A stretch of 64,000 bases of DNA from Bradyrhizobium betae (GTDB lineage: Bacteria > Pseudomonadota > Alphaproteobacteria > Rhizobiales > Xanthobacteraceae). Made by a program: the position numbers and the translations under genes. Below, in pieces: positions 26,138 through 33,846 of the stretch. Where the stretch lies: NCBI RefSeq assembly GCF_004123905.1, contig NZ_MZXW01000050.1:310001-374000 (forward strand), in the 5' to 3' direction. The notes under the pieces were generated by a model. The model was not told the origin of the DNA, made no database searches, and worked only from the letters and a program-made list of their open reading frames with translations. Position 1 is the first letter of the stretch, and each line of letters starts with the position of its first letter.

Positions 26138-26707
26138 TCAGGCGGCGGCGCGATATTCCTCTTCCGCTTCGAGGTTGATGACGGAGGTCGCGAGCTCGCT
26201 CAGCGCGTGATCGGTCGCCTCTTCCTCGTCCAGCGTGTCCTGAAGCAGACGCGCCGCCTCGGGCATGCCGAGCTCCTCGGCCCAGGTGCGCAGCGTGCCA
26301 TAGCGGGAGATCTCGTAATGCTCGACGGCTTGCGCCGCGGCGAGCAGGCCGGCATCGAGGGCAGGGGCGTTCTTGAAATCCTTCATGATCTCGGCGCCCT
26401 CGTCGGTGATGCCGTTGATCGCCTCGCACGGCTTGCCGCGCGCGGGCTTGTCCAGCATCTTGAAGATCTGCTCCAGACGTTTCACCTGGCCCTGGGTCTC
26501 GCGCAGGTGCTTGTTGAAGGCCGCCGCAAGGTCCTTCGAATGCGCGGCCTTGGCCATCTTGGGCAGCGTCTTGATGATCTTGTTCTCGGCGAAATAGATG
26601 TCCTTCAGCGTTTCCAGAAACAGATCGCTGAGCATCTTCGGCGCCTGACGCGTGCGGCGCGATGCCGTCTTTTTCGCGTTCGCACGTTTCTTTGCTCGTT
26701 TAGCCAT
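26138..26707 (-). CDS. DUF892 ferritin-like protein (YciE/YciF family)
   Basis: A 189-residue four-helix-bundle protein. The chosen start (MAKRAKKRANAKK) has an excellent ribosome site, AGGAGAGG, eight bases upstream; an in-frame ATG 15 bases earlier lacks one. After a lysine-rich N-terminal tail, the family core reads LSDLFLETLKDIYFAENKIIKTLPKMAKAA, HLRETQGQVKRLEQIF, AAAQAVEHYEISRYGTLRTWAEELG and LDEEEATDHALSELA. The Glu/His positions are the di-iron ligands of the family. Such proteins are stress-induced and of unknown catalytic role. It is upstream of the heat-shock group but separated by a hairpin. Confidence 0.9.
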   Translation of the reverse strand: MAKRAKKRANAKKTASRRTRQAPKMLSDLFLETLKDIYFAENKIIKTLPKMAKAAHSKDLAAAFNKHLRETQGQVKRLEQIFKMLDKPARGKPCEAINGITDEGAEIMKDFKNAPALDAGLLAAAQAVEHYEISRYGTLRTWAEELGMPEAARLLQDTLDEEEATDHALSELATSVINLEAEEEYRAAA

Positions 26708-26789
26708 AAATCCTCTCCTCATGAGGCGACACGGGAAGGCATGCCCTTCCTCAATCCTCGGGCGATAAAGACTCTTCGAAACAATTGTT

Positions 26790-27018
26790 CCTCGCGAAGG
26801 CTTCTGGCGGGCGATGCTGGCTACGGACCGAAGCTTGCCGCGATCATCGCAATCGTCCTCGCGGTATGTTGGCTTGCATGCTCTGCTTTATCTCAGCGAG
26901 CCTGATCGGGCGTACCGGCAACGCCGTGCTCTCGCGCGTCCTCGGCATGCTGCTCGCGGCCTATTCGGTGCAGGTCGTGATCAACGGGATCGTGGCCGTC
27001 CGGGCGAGCTTTTCGTAA
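26790..27018 (+). pseudogene. Frameshifted C-terminal relic of a MarC-family membrane protein
   Basis: One frame reads YGPKLAAIIAIVLAVCWLAC and then stops at 26905. A second frame immediately continues FISASLIGRTGNAVLSRVLG and MLLAAYSVQVVINGI up to the stop at 27018. Joined, these match the last two membrane helices of MarC-family proteins, whose conserved LGRTG...VLTR..GLLLAA..VQ.. motif is easily recognised. The first 150 or so residues are absent; the sequence upstream is the DUF892 promoter region. It is therefore a decayed, frameshifted gene end. Confidence 0.72.
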
Positions 27019-27176
27019 AGCTGCGAAATCTGTTAATCTATTGATTTTTCAGTGAAATTTTCGGTGTAGCGGTACATCCGGCAAGACCGCGCCCGATCCG
27101 GGCCGCTTTCTCTTGCACTGCCATATTGCTTTGACGTACTTCCGGTCTAACAAACGTCCATCGCCGGAAAATCCAG

Positions 27177-27830
27177 ATGTCGATGACAGCGGACGAGCTC
27201 GCCAAGAGACAGGCCATCATCGACGCATGCCGCCGTATGAACGCGCTCGGCATCAACCAGGGCACCTCGGGCAATATCAGCGTCCGGCACGGCGACGGGG
27301 TCCTGGTCACGCCGACCAGCGTGCCCTATGAGGCCATGACGCCCGACCAGATCGTGTTGATGGCGATGGATGGCTCGCATGCGCCCCATCAGAAGCCGTC
27401 CAGCGAGTGGCGCTTCCATCTGGACATCCTGAAGGCGCGCGATGACGTCGACGCCGTCGTCCACGCCCATCCGACCTATTGCACCATCCTGGCGATCATG
27501 GGCATGGATATCCCGCCCGTGCACTACATGATCGCGGCAGCCGGCGGCGACAGCATCCGCTGCGCGCCCTATGCTACCTTCGGCACGGCGGAGCTGTCCG
27601 AGCACGCGCTCCGGGCGCTGTCAGGCCGGCTCGCCTGCCTGCTCGACCATCACGGCATGATCGCGGTCGGCAAGACGCTGGACAAGGCGATGTGGCTCGC
27701 CGTCGAGGTCGAGACGCTGGCGCGGCAGTATCACGGCTGCCTCCAGATCGGGACACCGCCGCTGCTGTCCAGCGACGAGATCGAACGGGTCCGCCAGCGC
27801 ATGGCCGGCTACGGCATGTCGGACGGGTAG
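27177..27830 (+). CDS. Class II aldolase/adducin-family protein (fuculose-phosphate aldolase-like)
   Basis: A 217-residue zinc-dependent class II aldolase. The typical N-terminus RRMNALGINQGTSGNISVRHGDGVLVTPTSVPYEAM binds the phosphate, SSEWRFHLDI supplies the catalytic Glu, and the zinc ligands are VVHAHPTYCT and LLDHHGMIAVG. Members cleave sugar phosphates such as fuculose-1-phosphate, or act on 5-deoxyribose-type phosphates. The 12-bp gap to the ClC gene downstream suggests a shared transcript, though functional coupling is unclear. Confidence 0.92.
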   Translation: MSMTADELAKRQAIIDACRRMNALGINQGTSGNISVRHGDGVLVTPTSVPYEAMTPDQIVLMAMDGSHAPHQKPSSEWRFHLDILKARDDVDAVVHAHPTYCTILAIMGMDIPPVHYMIAAAGGDSIRCAPYATFGTAELSEHALRALSGRLACLLDHHGMIAVGKTLDKAMWLAVEVETLARQYHGCLQIGTPPLLSSDEIERVRQRMAGYGMSDG

Positions 27831-27842
27831 GGCGGGCAAACG

Positions 27843-29630
27843 GTGTTCATGCGGATCAGACATATCGTCGATCGCAAGGGGACGAACCGCACCATGGTTC
27901 GGCTGCGCGCGCTGCTGCGCAGCAACGAGTTCTACCTCATCCCGCTCGCGCTGGTGATCGGCACGCTTGCCGGTGCCATCGTGACGCTGATGGCCGAGAT
28001 CGCGCAGATCGCGCATGTGGTGATCTACGGTATTCCGATCGACGTTCGTCTCTCCGCCAATACGCGCGTCAGTCCCTGGGCGGCGCTGCTCGCGCCCGCG
28101 CTCGGCGGTCTCGCGCTCGGTATCATGGAATGGTGGCGGCGGCGCCTGAAGATTTCCAATGCGGTGGACCCGATCGAGGCCAATGCGCTGCGCGGCGGCA
28201 ATCTGTCGATGCGCGACAGCGTGGTGGTGTCGAGCCAGACGCTGATCTCCAACGGCTGCGGCGCCTCGGTGGGACTCGAGGCCGGCTATACCCAGATCGG
28301 CTCCGGCATCGCCTCGCTACTCGGCAAGTTCTTCAATCTGCGTCGCAACGATTTGCGCCTGATCGTCGGCTGCGGCGCCGCTGCCGCGATCGCAGCCGCG
28401 TTCGGCGCGCCCATCACCGGCGCCTTCTACGCCTGCGAGCTGATCGTCGGCGTCTATTCGGTCGGCAGCGCCGCGCCGATCCTGGCGGCCTCGCTGGCGG
28501 GCGCGCTGACCGCGCAATGGCTCGGCGGCGCGCCATATTCCATCGAAATACCGAAGGTCAGCGCCGTCGGCATCGAGCAATATCTGACGCTGATCGGGCT
28601 TGCGCTCGTCACCAGCGGCGTCGGCATCGCGGTGATGCGCTCCTCCTCGATGTTCGAGCGCCTGTTCAAATGGCTGCCGGTCTGGCTGCGCCCGGTGATC
28701 GGCGGCCTCATCGTCGGTAGCTTTGCCATCGTCACGCCGCAGGTGCTCGCGGCTGGCCACGGCGCCATGGTGCTCGACCTCTTTCACGACATGACGATCG
28801 GCCTGATCGCGATCATCATCGCCCTCAAGGTGACGGCCTGCCTGATCTCGCTCGCCTCGGGCTTCCGCGGCGGACTGTTCTTTGCCTCGCTGTTCGTCGG
28901 TAGCCTGATCGGGAAGTTCTTTGCCGCGGTGCTGTTGCTGATCAGCCCGGAATTCGTGATCGATCCACTGGTGGCGATGCTGACGGGCATGGCGACGCTC
29001 GGCGTCGCCATCGTCGGCGGCCCCCTGACCATGTCGTTCCTCGTGCTCGAGATGACGCGCAATGTCGACGTCACCGCCGTGGTGCTGGCCGGCTGCATCG
29101 TCACCTCGATCTGCGTCCGCTTCATGTTCGGCCACTCCTTCTCGACCTGGCGCCTGCATCTGCGCGGCGAGACCATCCGCAGCGCCAACGATGTCGGCTG
29201 GCTGCGCAACTTGACCGTCGAGCGGCTGATGCGCTCCGATGTCGGCAAGGTGCCGTCGACCACGACGATAGCCGCTGTGCGCCGCGAATTCGCGCTGGGG
29301 TCGCGGCCGGGTGTGGTCATCGTCAACAATGCGGACGAATATGTCGGCCTCGTCCTGCTGCCCGACCTGTTCTCCGGCGATCTCGACACCATCGCCGACG
29401 ACATCCAGGTGATCGAGCTTGCTCGACTGACCGAGATCGTGCTGATCCCGGAAATGAACGTGAAGTCGGCGATGGCGGTGTTCGACGAGGCCGAAGCCGA
29501 GATGCTGGCGGTGGTCGATTCCACCGACAGCCGCAAGGTGGTCGGCTTCCTCACCGAAACCTTTGCCCGCCGGCGCTATGTCGAGGAGATCGACAAGGCG
29601 ACGCGCGGCGTGCTCGGGGCGTTGACGTAG
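27843..29630 (+). CDS. ClC-family chloride channel/antiporter with C-terminal CBS domains
   Basis: A 595-residue integral membrane protein. The ClC core (about 25-430) shows NGCGASVGLEAGYTQIGSG, the variant of the ion-binding GREGP loop, AAFGAPITGAFYACELI, and LASGFRGGLFFASLFVG in place of the third selectivity loop. The C-terminal 150 residues hold a CBS pair (VERLMRSDVGKVPSTTTIAAVRREF). Asn-Gly-Cys-Gly-Ala-Ser-Val-Gly-Leu-Glu keeps a Glu in the gating region. It moves chloride or related anions, probably in exchange for protons. Alternative start: GTG or the internal MVRLRALLRSNEF. Confidence 0.92.
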   Translation: MFMRIRHIVDRKGTNRTMVRLRALLRSNEFYLIPLALVIGTLAGAIVTLMAEIAQIAHVVIYGIPIDVRLSANTRVSPWAALLAPALGGLALGIMEWWRRRLKISNAVDPIEANALRGGNLSMRDSVVVSSQTLISNGCGASVGLEAGYTQIGSGIASLLGKFFNLRRNDLRLIVGCGAAAAIAAAFGAPITGAFYACELIVGVYSVGSAAPILAASLAGALTAQWLGGAPYSIEIPKVSAVGIEQYLTLIGLALVTSGVGIAVMRSSSMFERLFKWLPVWLRPVIGGLIVGSFAIVTPQVLAAGHGAMVLDLFHDMTIGLIAIIIALKVTACLISLASGFRGGLFFASLFVGSLIGKFFAAVLLLISPEFVIDPLVAMLTGMATLGVAIVGGPLTMSFLVLEMTRNVDVTAVVLAGCIVTSICVRFMFGHSFSTWRLHLRGETIRSANDVGWLRNLTVERLMRSDVGKVPSTTTIAAVRREFALGSRPGVVIVNNADEYVGLVLLPDLFSGDLDTIADDIQVIELARLTEIVLIPEMNVKSAMAVFDEAEAEMLAVVDSTDSRKVVGFLTETFARRRYVEEIDKATRGVLGALT

Positions 29631-29640
29631 GCTTCGGCTG

Positions 29641-29895
29641 TCAGCCTGGTTGAGATGGCGAGGCAACGACGCAAGCCACGATCCGGCGGACCAGCGGCAG
29701 CATCATCAGCAGCGTTGGAAAGGCGACGAGCCATGACAGCGCCCAGGCGCCCGGCCAGGTCGCCAGGAACGCCGGCGTCGCGCCGAGGCTTTTGAGCGTT
29801 GAAATGACCGACACCACGGCTGTCATGAGGATGGACAACACGAACGGCATCACGATCGGCGCATAGCGCGCCGGCAGTTTGCGAACCGCAATCAT
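29641..29895 (-). CDS. DUF2798 small membrane protein
   Basis: An 84-residue protein with two membrane helices (about 12-34 and 49-72). The sequence KLPARYAPIVMPFVLSILMTAVVS, then WLVAFPTLLMMLPLVRRIV, fits the DUF2798 pattern of two-helix inner-membrane proteins of unknown role. It ends tail-to-tail with the ClC gene, 10 bp apart. Confidence 0.85.
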   Translation of the reverse strand: MIAVRKLPARYAPIVMPFVLSILMTAVVSVISTLKSLGATPAFLATWPGAWALSWLVAFPTLLMMLPLVRRIVACVVASPSQPG

Positions 29896-30188
29896 CTGAT
29901 TTCTCTTGGGGAATAGGACGCGTCAGTCACAGTGAACCCTGCAAAACGGCATCGATCCCGACGGCGTCGGTTGATGCGTTGGTTCACGTAAAACGCTTAC
30001 GGCGACCGCAAAAACGGCGCGGCTGTTCATTATCCGCTCAGGTTGGGTGGCGCAAGCTGGATCAGGTCGTTCGGTTTACAATCGTTCAAAGCGTGGCAGA
30101 TTGCCGCGATCACGAAACCATTTCAGTGGTTTGCGCGTTTTGCGTCGTTTGCTTATGTCTCTTTGGGCGAGAACAGAGGAAGGTCGAA

Positions 30189-30590
30189 ATGAGTGCTAGA
30201 GCCATGATTTCCGCGCCGGGCCGCAACATGATGGTGGCGGCGTTCGCAAGCTTCGCCTTGATCGCGGCCTCGGCATCACCCTCGGCTGCGGCGTCCTCAG
30301 GGCCGGCCAAGCCGATCTCTGAAAGGGCTGCGACGACAGGTCAGCATTCCTCCAACGCCACTGACTTCAGTGCCGCTCGGCGCCATCGCTATTATCGGCG
30401 CGGGCCGAACGCCGCAGGCCTTGCCTTCATGGGCGCGGCGGCGGGCATCATCGGCGGGGTGATCGCCGAGCAGCGGCGCCGTGACTACTATGAGGACAAT
30501 TATTATTACGGCCCGCGTCCCTATTACGGCGGCCAGGGCTATTACGGCGGCGGACCGTACTACGGCCGCGGCTATTACCAGCCATATTAA
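30189..30590 (+). CDS. Secreted Gly/Tyr-rich small protein
   Basis: A 133-residue exported protein. The ATG at 30189 gives a signal peptide (hydrophobic MMVAAFASFALIAASASPSAAA). A glycine-rich hydrophobic segment AGLAFMGAAAGIIGGVIAEQRR follows, and then a tail of about 40 residues made mostly of Tyr, Gly, Pro and Arg (YYGGGPYYGRGYYQPY). Many rhizobial genomes encode such short periplasmic proteins; no function is known. AGAGGAAGG lies just upstream. A strong terminator follows at 30665. Confidence 0.75.
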   Translation: MSARAMISAPGRNMMVAAFASFALIAASASPSAAASSGPAKPISERAATTGQHSSNATDFSAARRHRYYRRGPNAAGLAFMGAAAGIIGGVIAEQRRRDYYEDNYYYGPRPYYGGQGYYGGGPYYGRGYYQPY

Positions 30591-30664
30591 GTCACGCGGC
30601 CGATTTCGGCGTAGATTCATGGACGACATCGGTTAGATCTGCGGGGAAGCTTCCCGGATTTCGG

Positions 30665-30694
30665 AAAGGGGCGGTGCTTTGCATCGCCCCTTTT
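30665..30694 (+). terminator. Rho-independent terminator after the Gly/Tyr-rich protein gene
   Basis: AAAGGGGCGGTGC (30665-30677), loop TTT, GCATCGCCCCTTTT (30681-30694): a 13-bp stem with one G-T pair, ending in a T run. It is the most convincing terminator in this gene-poor region. Confidence 0.88.
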
Positions 30695-30754
30695 GGTTCT
30701 CCGGATGATCGGCCCGCCAGTCGTTCTGTTTCGCCCGCCTGTCAACCCATAGCG

Positions 30755-31340
30755 CTAAAAATATTCCGCTTTACCGAAATTCGGTTTTGTCGTATGTGTC
30801 GCCCATCCCGGCTCATCCTTGAGGGGCGATCTTGTGGTCGTCATTTTCGCGAGCCGGGCTTGCGGTGGACGCGGCAGCGTCGGGCACGAGAGGCGTGGGC
30901 GGGGCGGATTGCTCTCCGTGAGCCCAAACTTCGTGCCGACGAGCGGCGCTGTTAGGCTTCGTCTCGCCTGTAAGTTTCCGGCTCCGTCGACAGGGCTGGG
31001 AAAACTGCGGCGAAATGGCGGGCCGTGCGTACGGCAAAACCGTGTGGTCCTGGCCGTCGTTGCTACGGTCAAGCCTTTGCGGAGGCGGCATTCGCGTCAA
31101 CCGGCGCAGTGCCGGTGAATTTCGCGAAGGCGAGGGAGGCCAGAACGAACTCGGCTCCCGGGAGAGCACGGCATAAGCCGTCCAACCACTGCGCAGGGAA
31201 GGCCGAGTGATTGGCTACACCTGTATGCCGCTGTGCGGTTCTCTTGCGCTACCTTTCGCGCAGCGGACCGCGGGTGCCAGCCGGCACCCGGCCTTCCCTG
31301 CGCCCTCTTGGCTTGAGAGGGTGAAGAGATCAAGCAAAGC
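30755..31340. repeat. Dispersed structured intergenic element (Bradyrhizobium-type)
   Basis: About 580 bp with no gene. The sequence types here (for example GTACGGCAAAACCGTGTGGT at about 31027 and GCGCAGGGAAGGCCG at 31191) are ones I recognise as recurring between genes in Bradyrhizobium. A 19-bp stem pairs 31191-31209 with 31285-31303 (one mismatch), while a competing 8-bp hairpin CGGGTGCC/GGCACCCG (31271-31278, 31283-31290) uses the same right arm. The open frames in it are shadows. Repeat status needs a genome search. Confidence 0.6.
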
Positions 31341-31392
31341 TCGGGCGAAATGCGCCGCGAGGCTGCGAAGGCATGTCTGCGAGTTGGTTGAC

Positions 31393-31479
31393 GTAGGATG
31401 GGTAGAGCCCTTGCGAAACCCATCATGCTTCCGCGGTGATGAGAGATGATGGGTTTCGCTTCCGCTCTACCCATCCTAC
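31393..31479. repeat. Palindromic intergenic repeat, 34-bp arms
   Basis: Left arm 31393-31426 (GTAGGATGGGTAGAGC... GAAACCCATCAT) and right arm 31446-31479 are inverse complements except for the six central bases CCTTGC versus GGAAGC. The loop is 19 bp. This is a REP/MITE-like palindrome of the type scattered between genes in Bradyrhizobium and relatives. Confidence 0.8.
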
Positions 31480-31520
31480 AAGTGCGCGTCGGGGAGTTGC
31501 GATGCCGCCTCGTACTCCGC

Positions 31521-31601
31521 CATTGCGAGAAGCTCTTGCGACGAAGCAATCCAGAATCTCTCCGCGGTGGCAGTCTGGATTGCTGCGCTTCGCTCGCAAT
31601 G
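31521..31601. repeat. Second palindromic intergenic repeat (CATTGCGAG family)
   Basis: CATTGCGAGAAGCTCTTGCG...CAATCCAGA (31521-31555) is matched in inverse orientation by TCTGGATTGCTGCGCTTCGC...CAATG (31574-31601). The unit CATTGCGAGCGAAGCGAAGCAATCCAGA is a familiar dispersed repeat of the Bradyrhizobium/Rhodopseudomonas group. Confidence 0.75.
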
Positions 31602-31645
31602 ACGATGTCGAAAGAACTGGGCTTTATCGCCCTACGTGTCCAGCA

Positions 31646-31861
31646 TTACCGTCCTGCAGGCGCCGACATCGCACCATTTTCGTAGCGCTGCCAGTCTGGT
31701 GTGCTCTGCTGCGACGGCCAGAAGGCGTTGGAGTCGCGGACGGACTGAGTGACGGGCGCGGGTTTTGCCTTGCGGGCGTGGTGGCGGTCGTTCGCTGCGG
31801 CGGTCTGAATGGTCGCGGCGGCGATCAAGGTCGCGCCGAGAATGGCAAAGGTCTTTCGCAT
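31646..31861 (-). CDS. Small exported hypothetical protein, 71 aa
   Basis: A 71-residue protein with a clean signal peptide (MRKTFAILGATLIAAATIQTAAA) and a short basic/polar mature part, NDRHHARKAKPAPVTQSVRD then SNAFWPSQQSTPDWQRYENG. A good ribosome site cannot be judged by eye, but the signal peptide and codon bias support it. No domain is recognisable. Confidence 0.65.
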   Translation of the reverse strand: MRKTFAILGATLIAAATIQTAAANDRHHARKAKPAPVTQSVRDSNAFWPSQQSTPDWQRYENGAMSAPAGR

Positions 31862-32100
31862 GATTGTTTCTCCCGTGACGGCAGCTCCGGCTATGTGTGT
31901 TCGCCGTCACGCAGGACATGGCGACGCGCCCGCCGAATATCAGCCGCGCTGGCTTCACGATCACCATGCGCGGCCATCACGTTGGAGCGAGCAAATTTTT
32001 TGGTCCCGGCTAAATATTCGGCAGCCGCACCGGTGGCCCCGATGGACTTGCCCGCCGCAATCCGGTTCAATGGGGCGAATAGGCTCTCAAGGCGACAACG

Positions 32101-32382
32101 ATGTCGAAATATCTGCTGGTTCTTCTCCTGATCGCCTCGCCGGCGGCTGCGCAGGTCAAGCCGACTGCGAAGAGTTCGGCGGCGCATCCCGACCCCTGCG
32201 CCCCGATCGGACGGACCGCGGACGGCAAGCTGGTCTATTCCATGAAGTGCGAGAACCTGCCGGCGCCGCCCGCGCCGCCGCCGCAGGCGGAACTCAAGGA
32301 GGCGCCGGCTCCGGCCGCCGCCGAGGCGGAGCCGGAGACGCGGCGGAGCGGCATTTTCGGCTGGTCCTACGACCGCAGGTGA
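32101..32382 (+). CDS. Small exported Pro/Ala-rich protein, 93 aa
   Basis: A 93-residue protein with signal peptide MSKYLLVLLLIASPAAAQ and a mature part with two cysteines (DPCAPIGRTADGKLVYSMKC) that may form a disulfide. A Pro/Ala/Glu-rich stretch and the ending GIFGWSYDRR follow. It precedes the purine island by about 100 bp but is not obviously part of it. No known family. Confidence 0.65.
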   Translation: MSKYLLVLLLIASPAAAQVKPTAKSSAAHPDPCAPIGRTADGKLVYSMKCENLPAPPAPPPQAELKEAPAPAAAEAEPETRRSGIFGWSYDRR

Positions 32383-32411
32383 GGGCCCAGCGCCCCTTGC
32401 GCGAACCTGTC

Positions 32412-32427
32412 TGGAATGCTCTTTGCT
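32412..32427 (+). promoter_or_regulatory. Candidate sigma-54 promoter of the DUF3830-puuE-uraDH operon
   Basis: TGGAATGCTCTTTGCT has the invariant GG, ten bases, GC and a good -12 half (TTTGCT), but the -24 half departs from TGGCAC at three bases. Predicted transcription start is near 32438, about 50 bp before the DUF3830 ATG. Confidence 0.4.
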
Positions 32428-32488
32428 TGAAAATTCCAAGCTTGAAAATACCAAGTGGGGCCTTTCGCCCTCGATCCAGAGAGATGAG

Positions 32489-32902
32489 ATGAGCAAACTC
32501 GTTATCCGCGCCGGCGATTTCACCTTCGATGCCCGCTTCGAGGAGCAGGCGGCGCCCAAGACCGTCGCGGCGTTCCGTAAGGCGCTGCCGTTCGAAAGCC
32601 ACATCATCCATGTGCGCTGGAGCGGCGAAGCGGTGTGGATGCCGCTCGGCGACCTCGATTTCGGCGTCGGTTACGAGAACCACACCAGCTATCCCGCCCC
32701 CGGCCAGATCATTCTCTATCCCGGCGGCATCAGCGAGACCGAGATCCTGATGGCCTATGGCGGCGTGAGCTTCGCCAGCAAGATGGGCCAGCTCGCCGGC
32801 AATCACTTCATCACCGTGACCTCGGGCCTGGAGAATCTCGCGACCCTCGGCAAGAGCGTGCTGTGGAAGGGCGCTCTCCCGATCCGCTTCGAGGAAGTCT
32901 GA
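32489..32902 (+). CDS. DUF3830 cyclophilin-like protein
   Basis: A 137-residue protein. The start at 32489 follows AGAGAG; the frame extends 66 bases further without a ribosome site. The core (DFTFDARFEEQAAPKTVAAFRKALPFESHIIHVRWSGEAVWMPLGDL, then YPAPGQIILYPGG) fits the DUF3830 family, which has a cyclophilin-like barrel and often sits in purine or pyrimidine catabolic loci. No catalytic role is known. It is the first gene of an operon with puuE (1-bp gap), so a part in allantoin or urate breakdown is likely. Confidence 0.82.
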   Translation: MSKLVIRAGDFTFDARFEEQAAPKTVAAFRKALPFESHIIHVRWSGEAVWMPLGDLDFGVGYENHTSYPAPGQIILYPGGISETEILMAYGGVSFASKMGQLAGNHFITVTSGLENLATLGKSVLWKGALPIRFEEV

Positions 32903-32903
32903 G

Positions 32904-33839
32904 TTGCCGGACGCCCGCTACCCGCGCGATCTCCGCGGTTACGGCCGTAACCCGCCGCATCCGCACTGGCCTGGCAACGCGCAGGTCGCGGTGCAGTTCG
33001 TCGTCAATTTCGAGGAGGGCGGCGAGAACAACATCTTGCACGGCGACCGCGCCTCGGAAGCGTTCCTGTCCGACGTGCTCGGCGCACAGCCCTGGCCGGG
33101 CCAGCGCCATGCCAATATCGAATCGATGTTCGAATATGGCTCGCGCGCCGGCTTCTGGCGGCTATGGCGGATGTTCAGCGAACGCAAATGGCCGACGACG
33201 GTATTTGGCGTCGCGACCGCGCTGAAGCGCAATCCCGAGATCGTCGCGGCGATGAAGGAAGCAGGCTGGGACATCGCAAGCCACAGCCTGAAATGGATCG
33301 AGCACAAGGACATGACCGAGGCGCAGGAGCGCGCCGAGATCGCCGAGTCGATCCTCGTGCATACCGAGGCCACCGGATCGCGGCCGCTCGGCTGGTACAC
33401 CGGGCGCTCCTCGATCAACACCAACCGTCTGTTGATGGAGGAGGGCGGCTTCCTCTATCTCTGCGACTCCTATGCGGACGATCTGCCCTATTGGGTCAAG
33501 GGCACGAAGGGCAAGCAGCTCATCATCCCCTACACGCTCGATGCCAACGACATGCGCTTCATCAACCCGCAGGGTTTTGCCGAAGGCGAGCAGTTCTTCA
33601 CCTATCTGAAGGACGCCTTCGACGTGCTCTATGCCGAGGGGGAGACCGCACCGAAGATGATGTCGGTGGGGCTGCACTGCCGTCTCGCCGGCCGGCCCGG
33701 TCGCGCCGCGGGGCTGATCCGTTTCCTCGATTACATCGGCAAGCACGAGCGCGTCTGGGTGCCGACGCGGCTCCAGATCGCGCAGCACTGGCACGACAAG
33801 CACGCGCATCTGGCGGCAGACGCGTTCGAGATCGGATAA
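32904..33839 (+). CDS. puuE: Allantoinase PuuE (polysaccharide-deacetylase fold)
   Basis: A 311-residue metal-independent type allantoinase, opening allantoin to allantoate in the cytoplasm. It starts with TTG one base after the DUF3830 stop. Family features: YPRDLRGYGRNPPHPHWPG, VQFVVNFEEGGENNILHGD, SRAGFWRLWRMFSERKWPTTVFGVATAL, DIASHSLKWIEHKDM and SVGLHCRLAGRPGRAAGL. These match PuuE rather than the amidohydrolase-type AllB. It lies directly upstream of the UraD-UraH fusion, giving the order of steps after urate oxidation. The initiating TTG may keep expression low. Confidence 0.94.
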   Translation: MPDARYPRDLRGYGRNPPHPHWPGNAQVAVQFVVNFEEGGENNILHGDRASEAFLSDVLGAQPWPGQRHANIESMFEYGSRAGFWRLWRMFSERKWPTTVFGVATALKRNPEIVAAMKEAGWDIASHSLKWIEHKDMTEAQERAEIAESILVHTEATGSRPLGWYTGRSSINTNRLLMEEGGFLYLCDSYADDLPYWVKGTKGKQLIIPYTLDANDMRFINPQGFAEGEQFFTYLKDAFDVLYAEGETAPKMMSVGLHCRLAGRPGRAAGLIRFLDYIGKHERVWVPTRLQIAQHWHDKHAHLAADAFEIG

Positions 33840-33846
33840 GGAAGCA

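Noticed and set aside
30755..31549. Open frames of 60-150 residues in the repeat-rich gap
   Set aside because: They lie in dispersed palindromic repeats, overlap on both strands, and lack ribosome sites and codon bias.
31393..31601. Possible CRISPR array
   Set aside because: There are only inverted palindromes of two unrelated types, with no regularly spaced direct repeats and no cas genes anywhere in the window.
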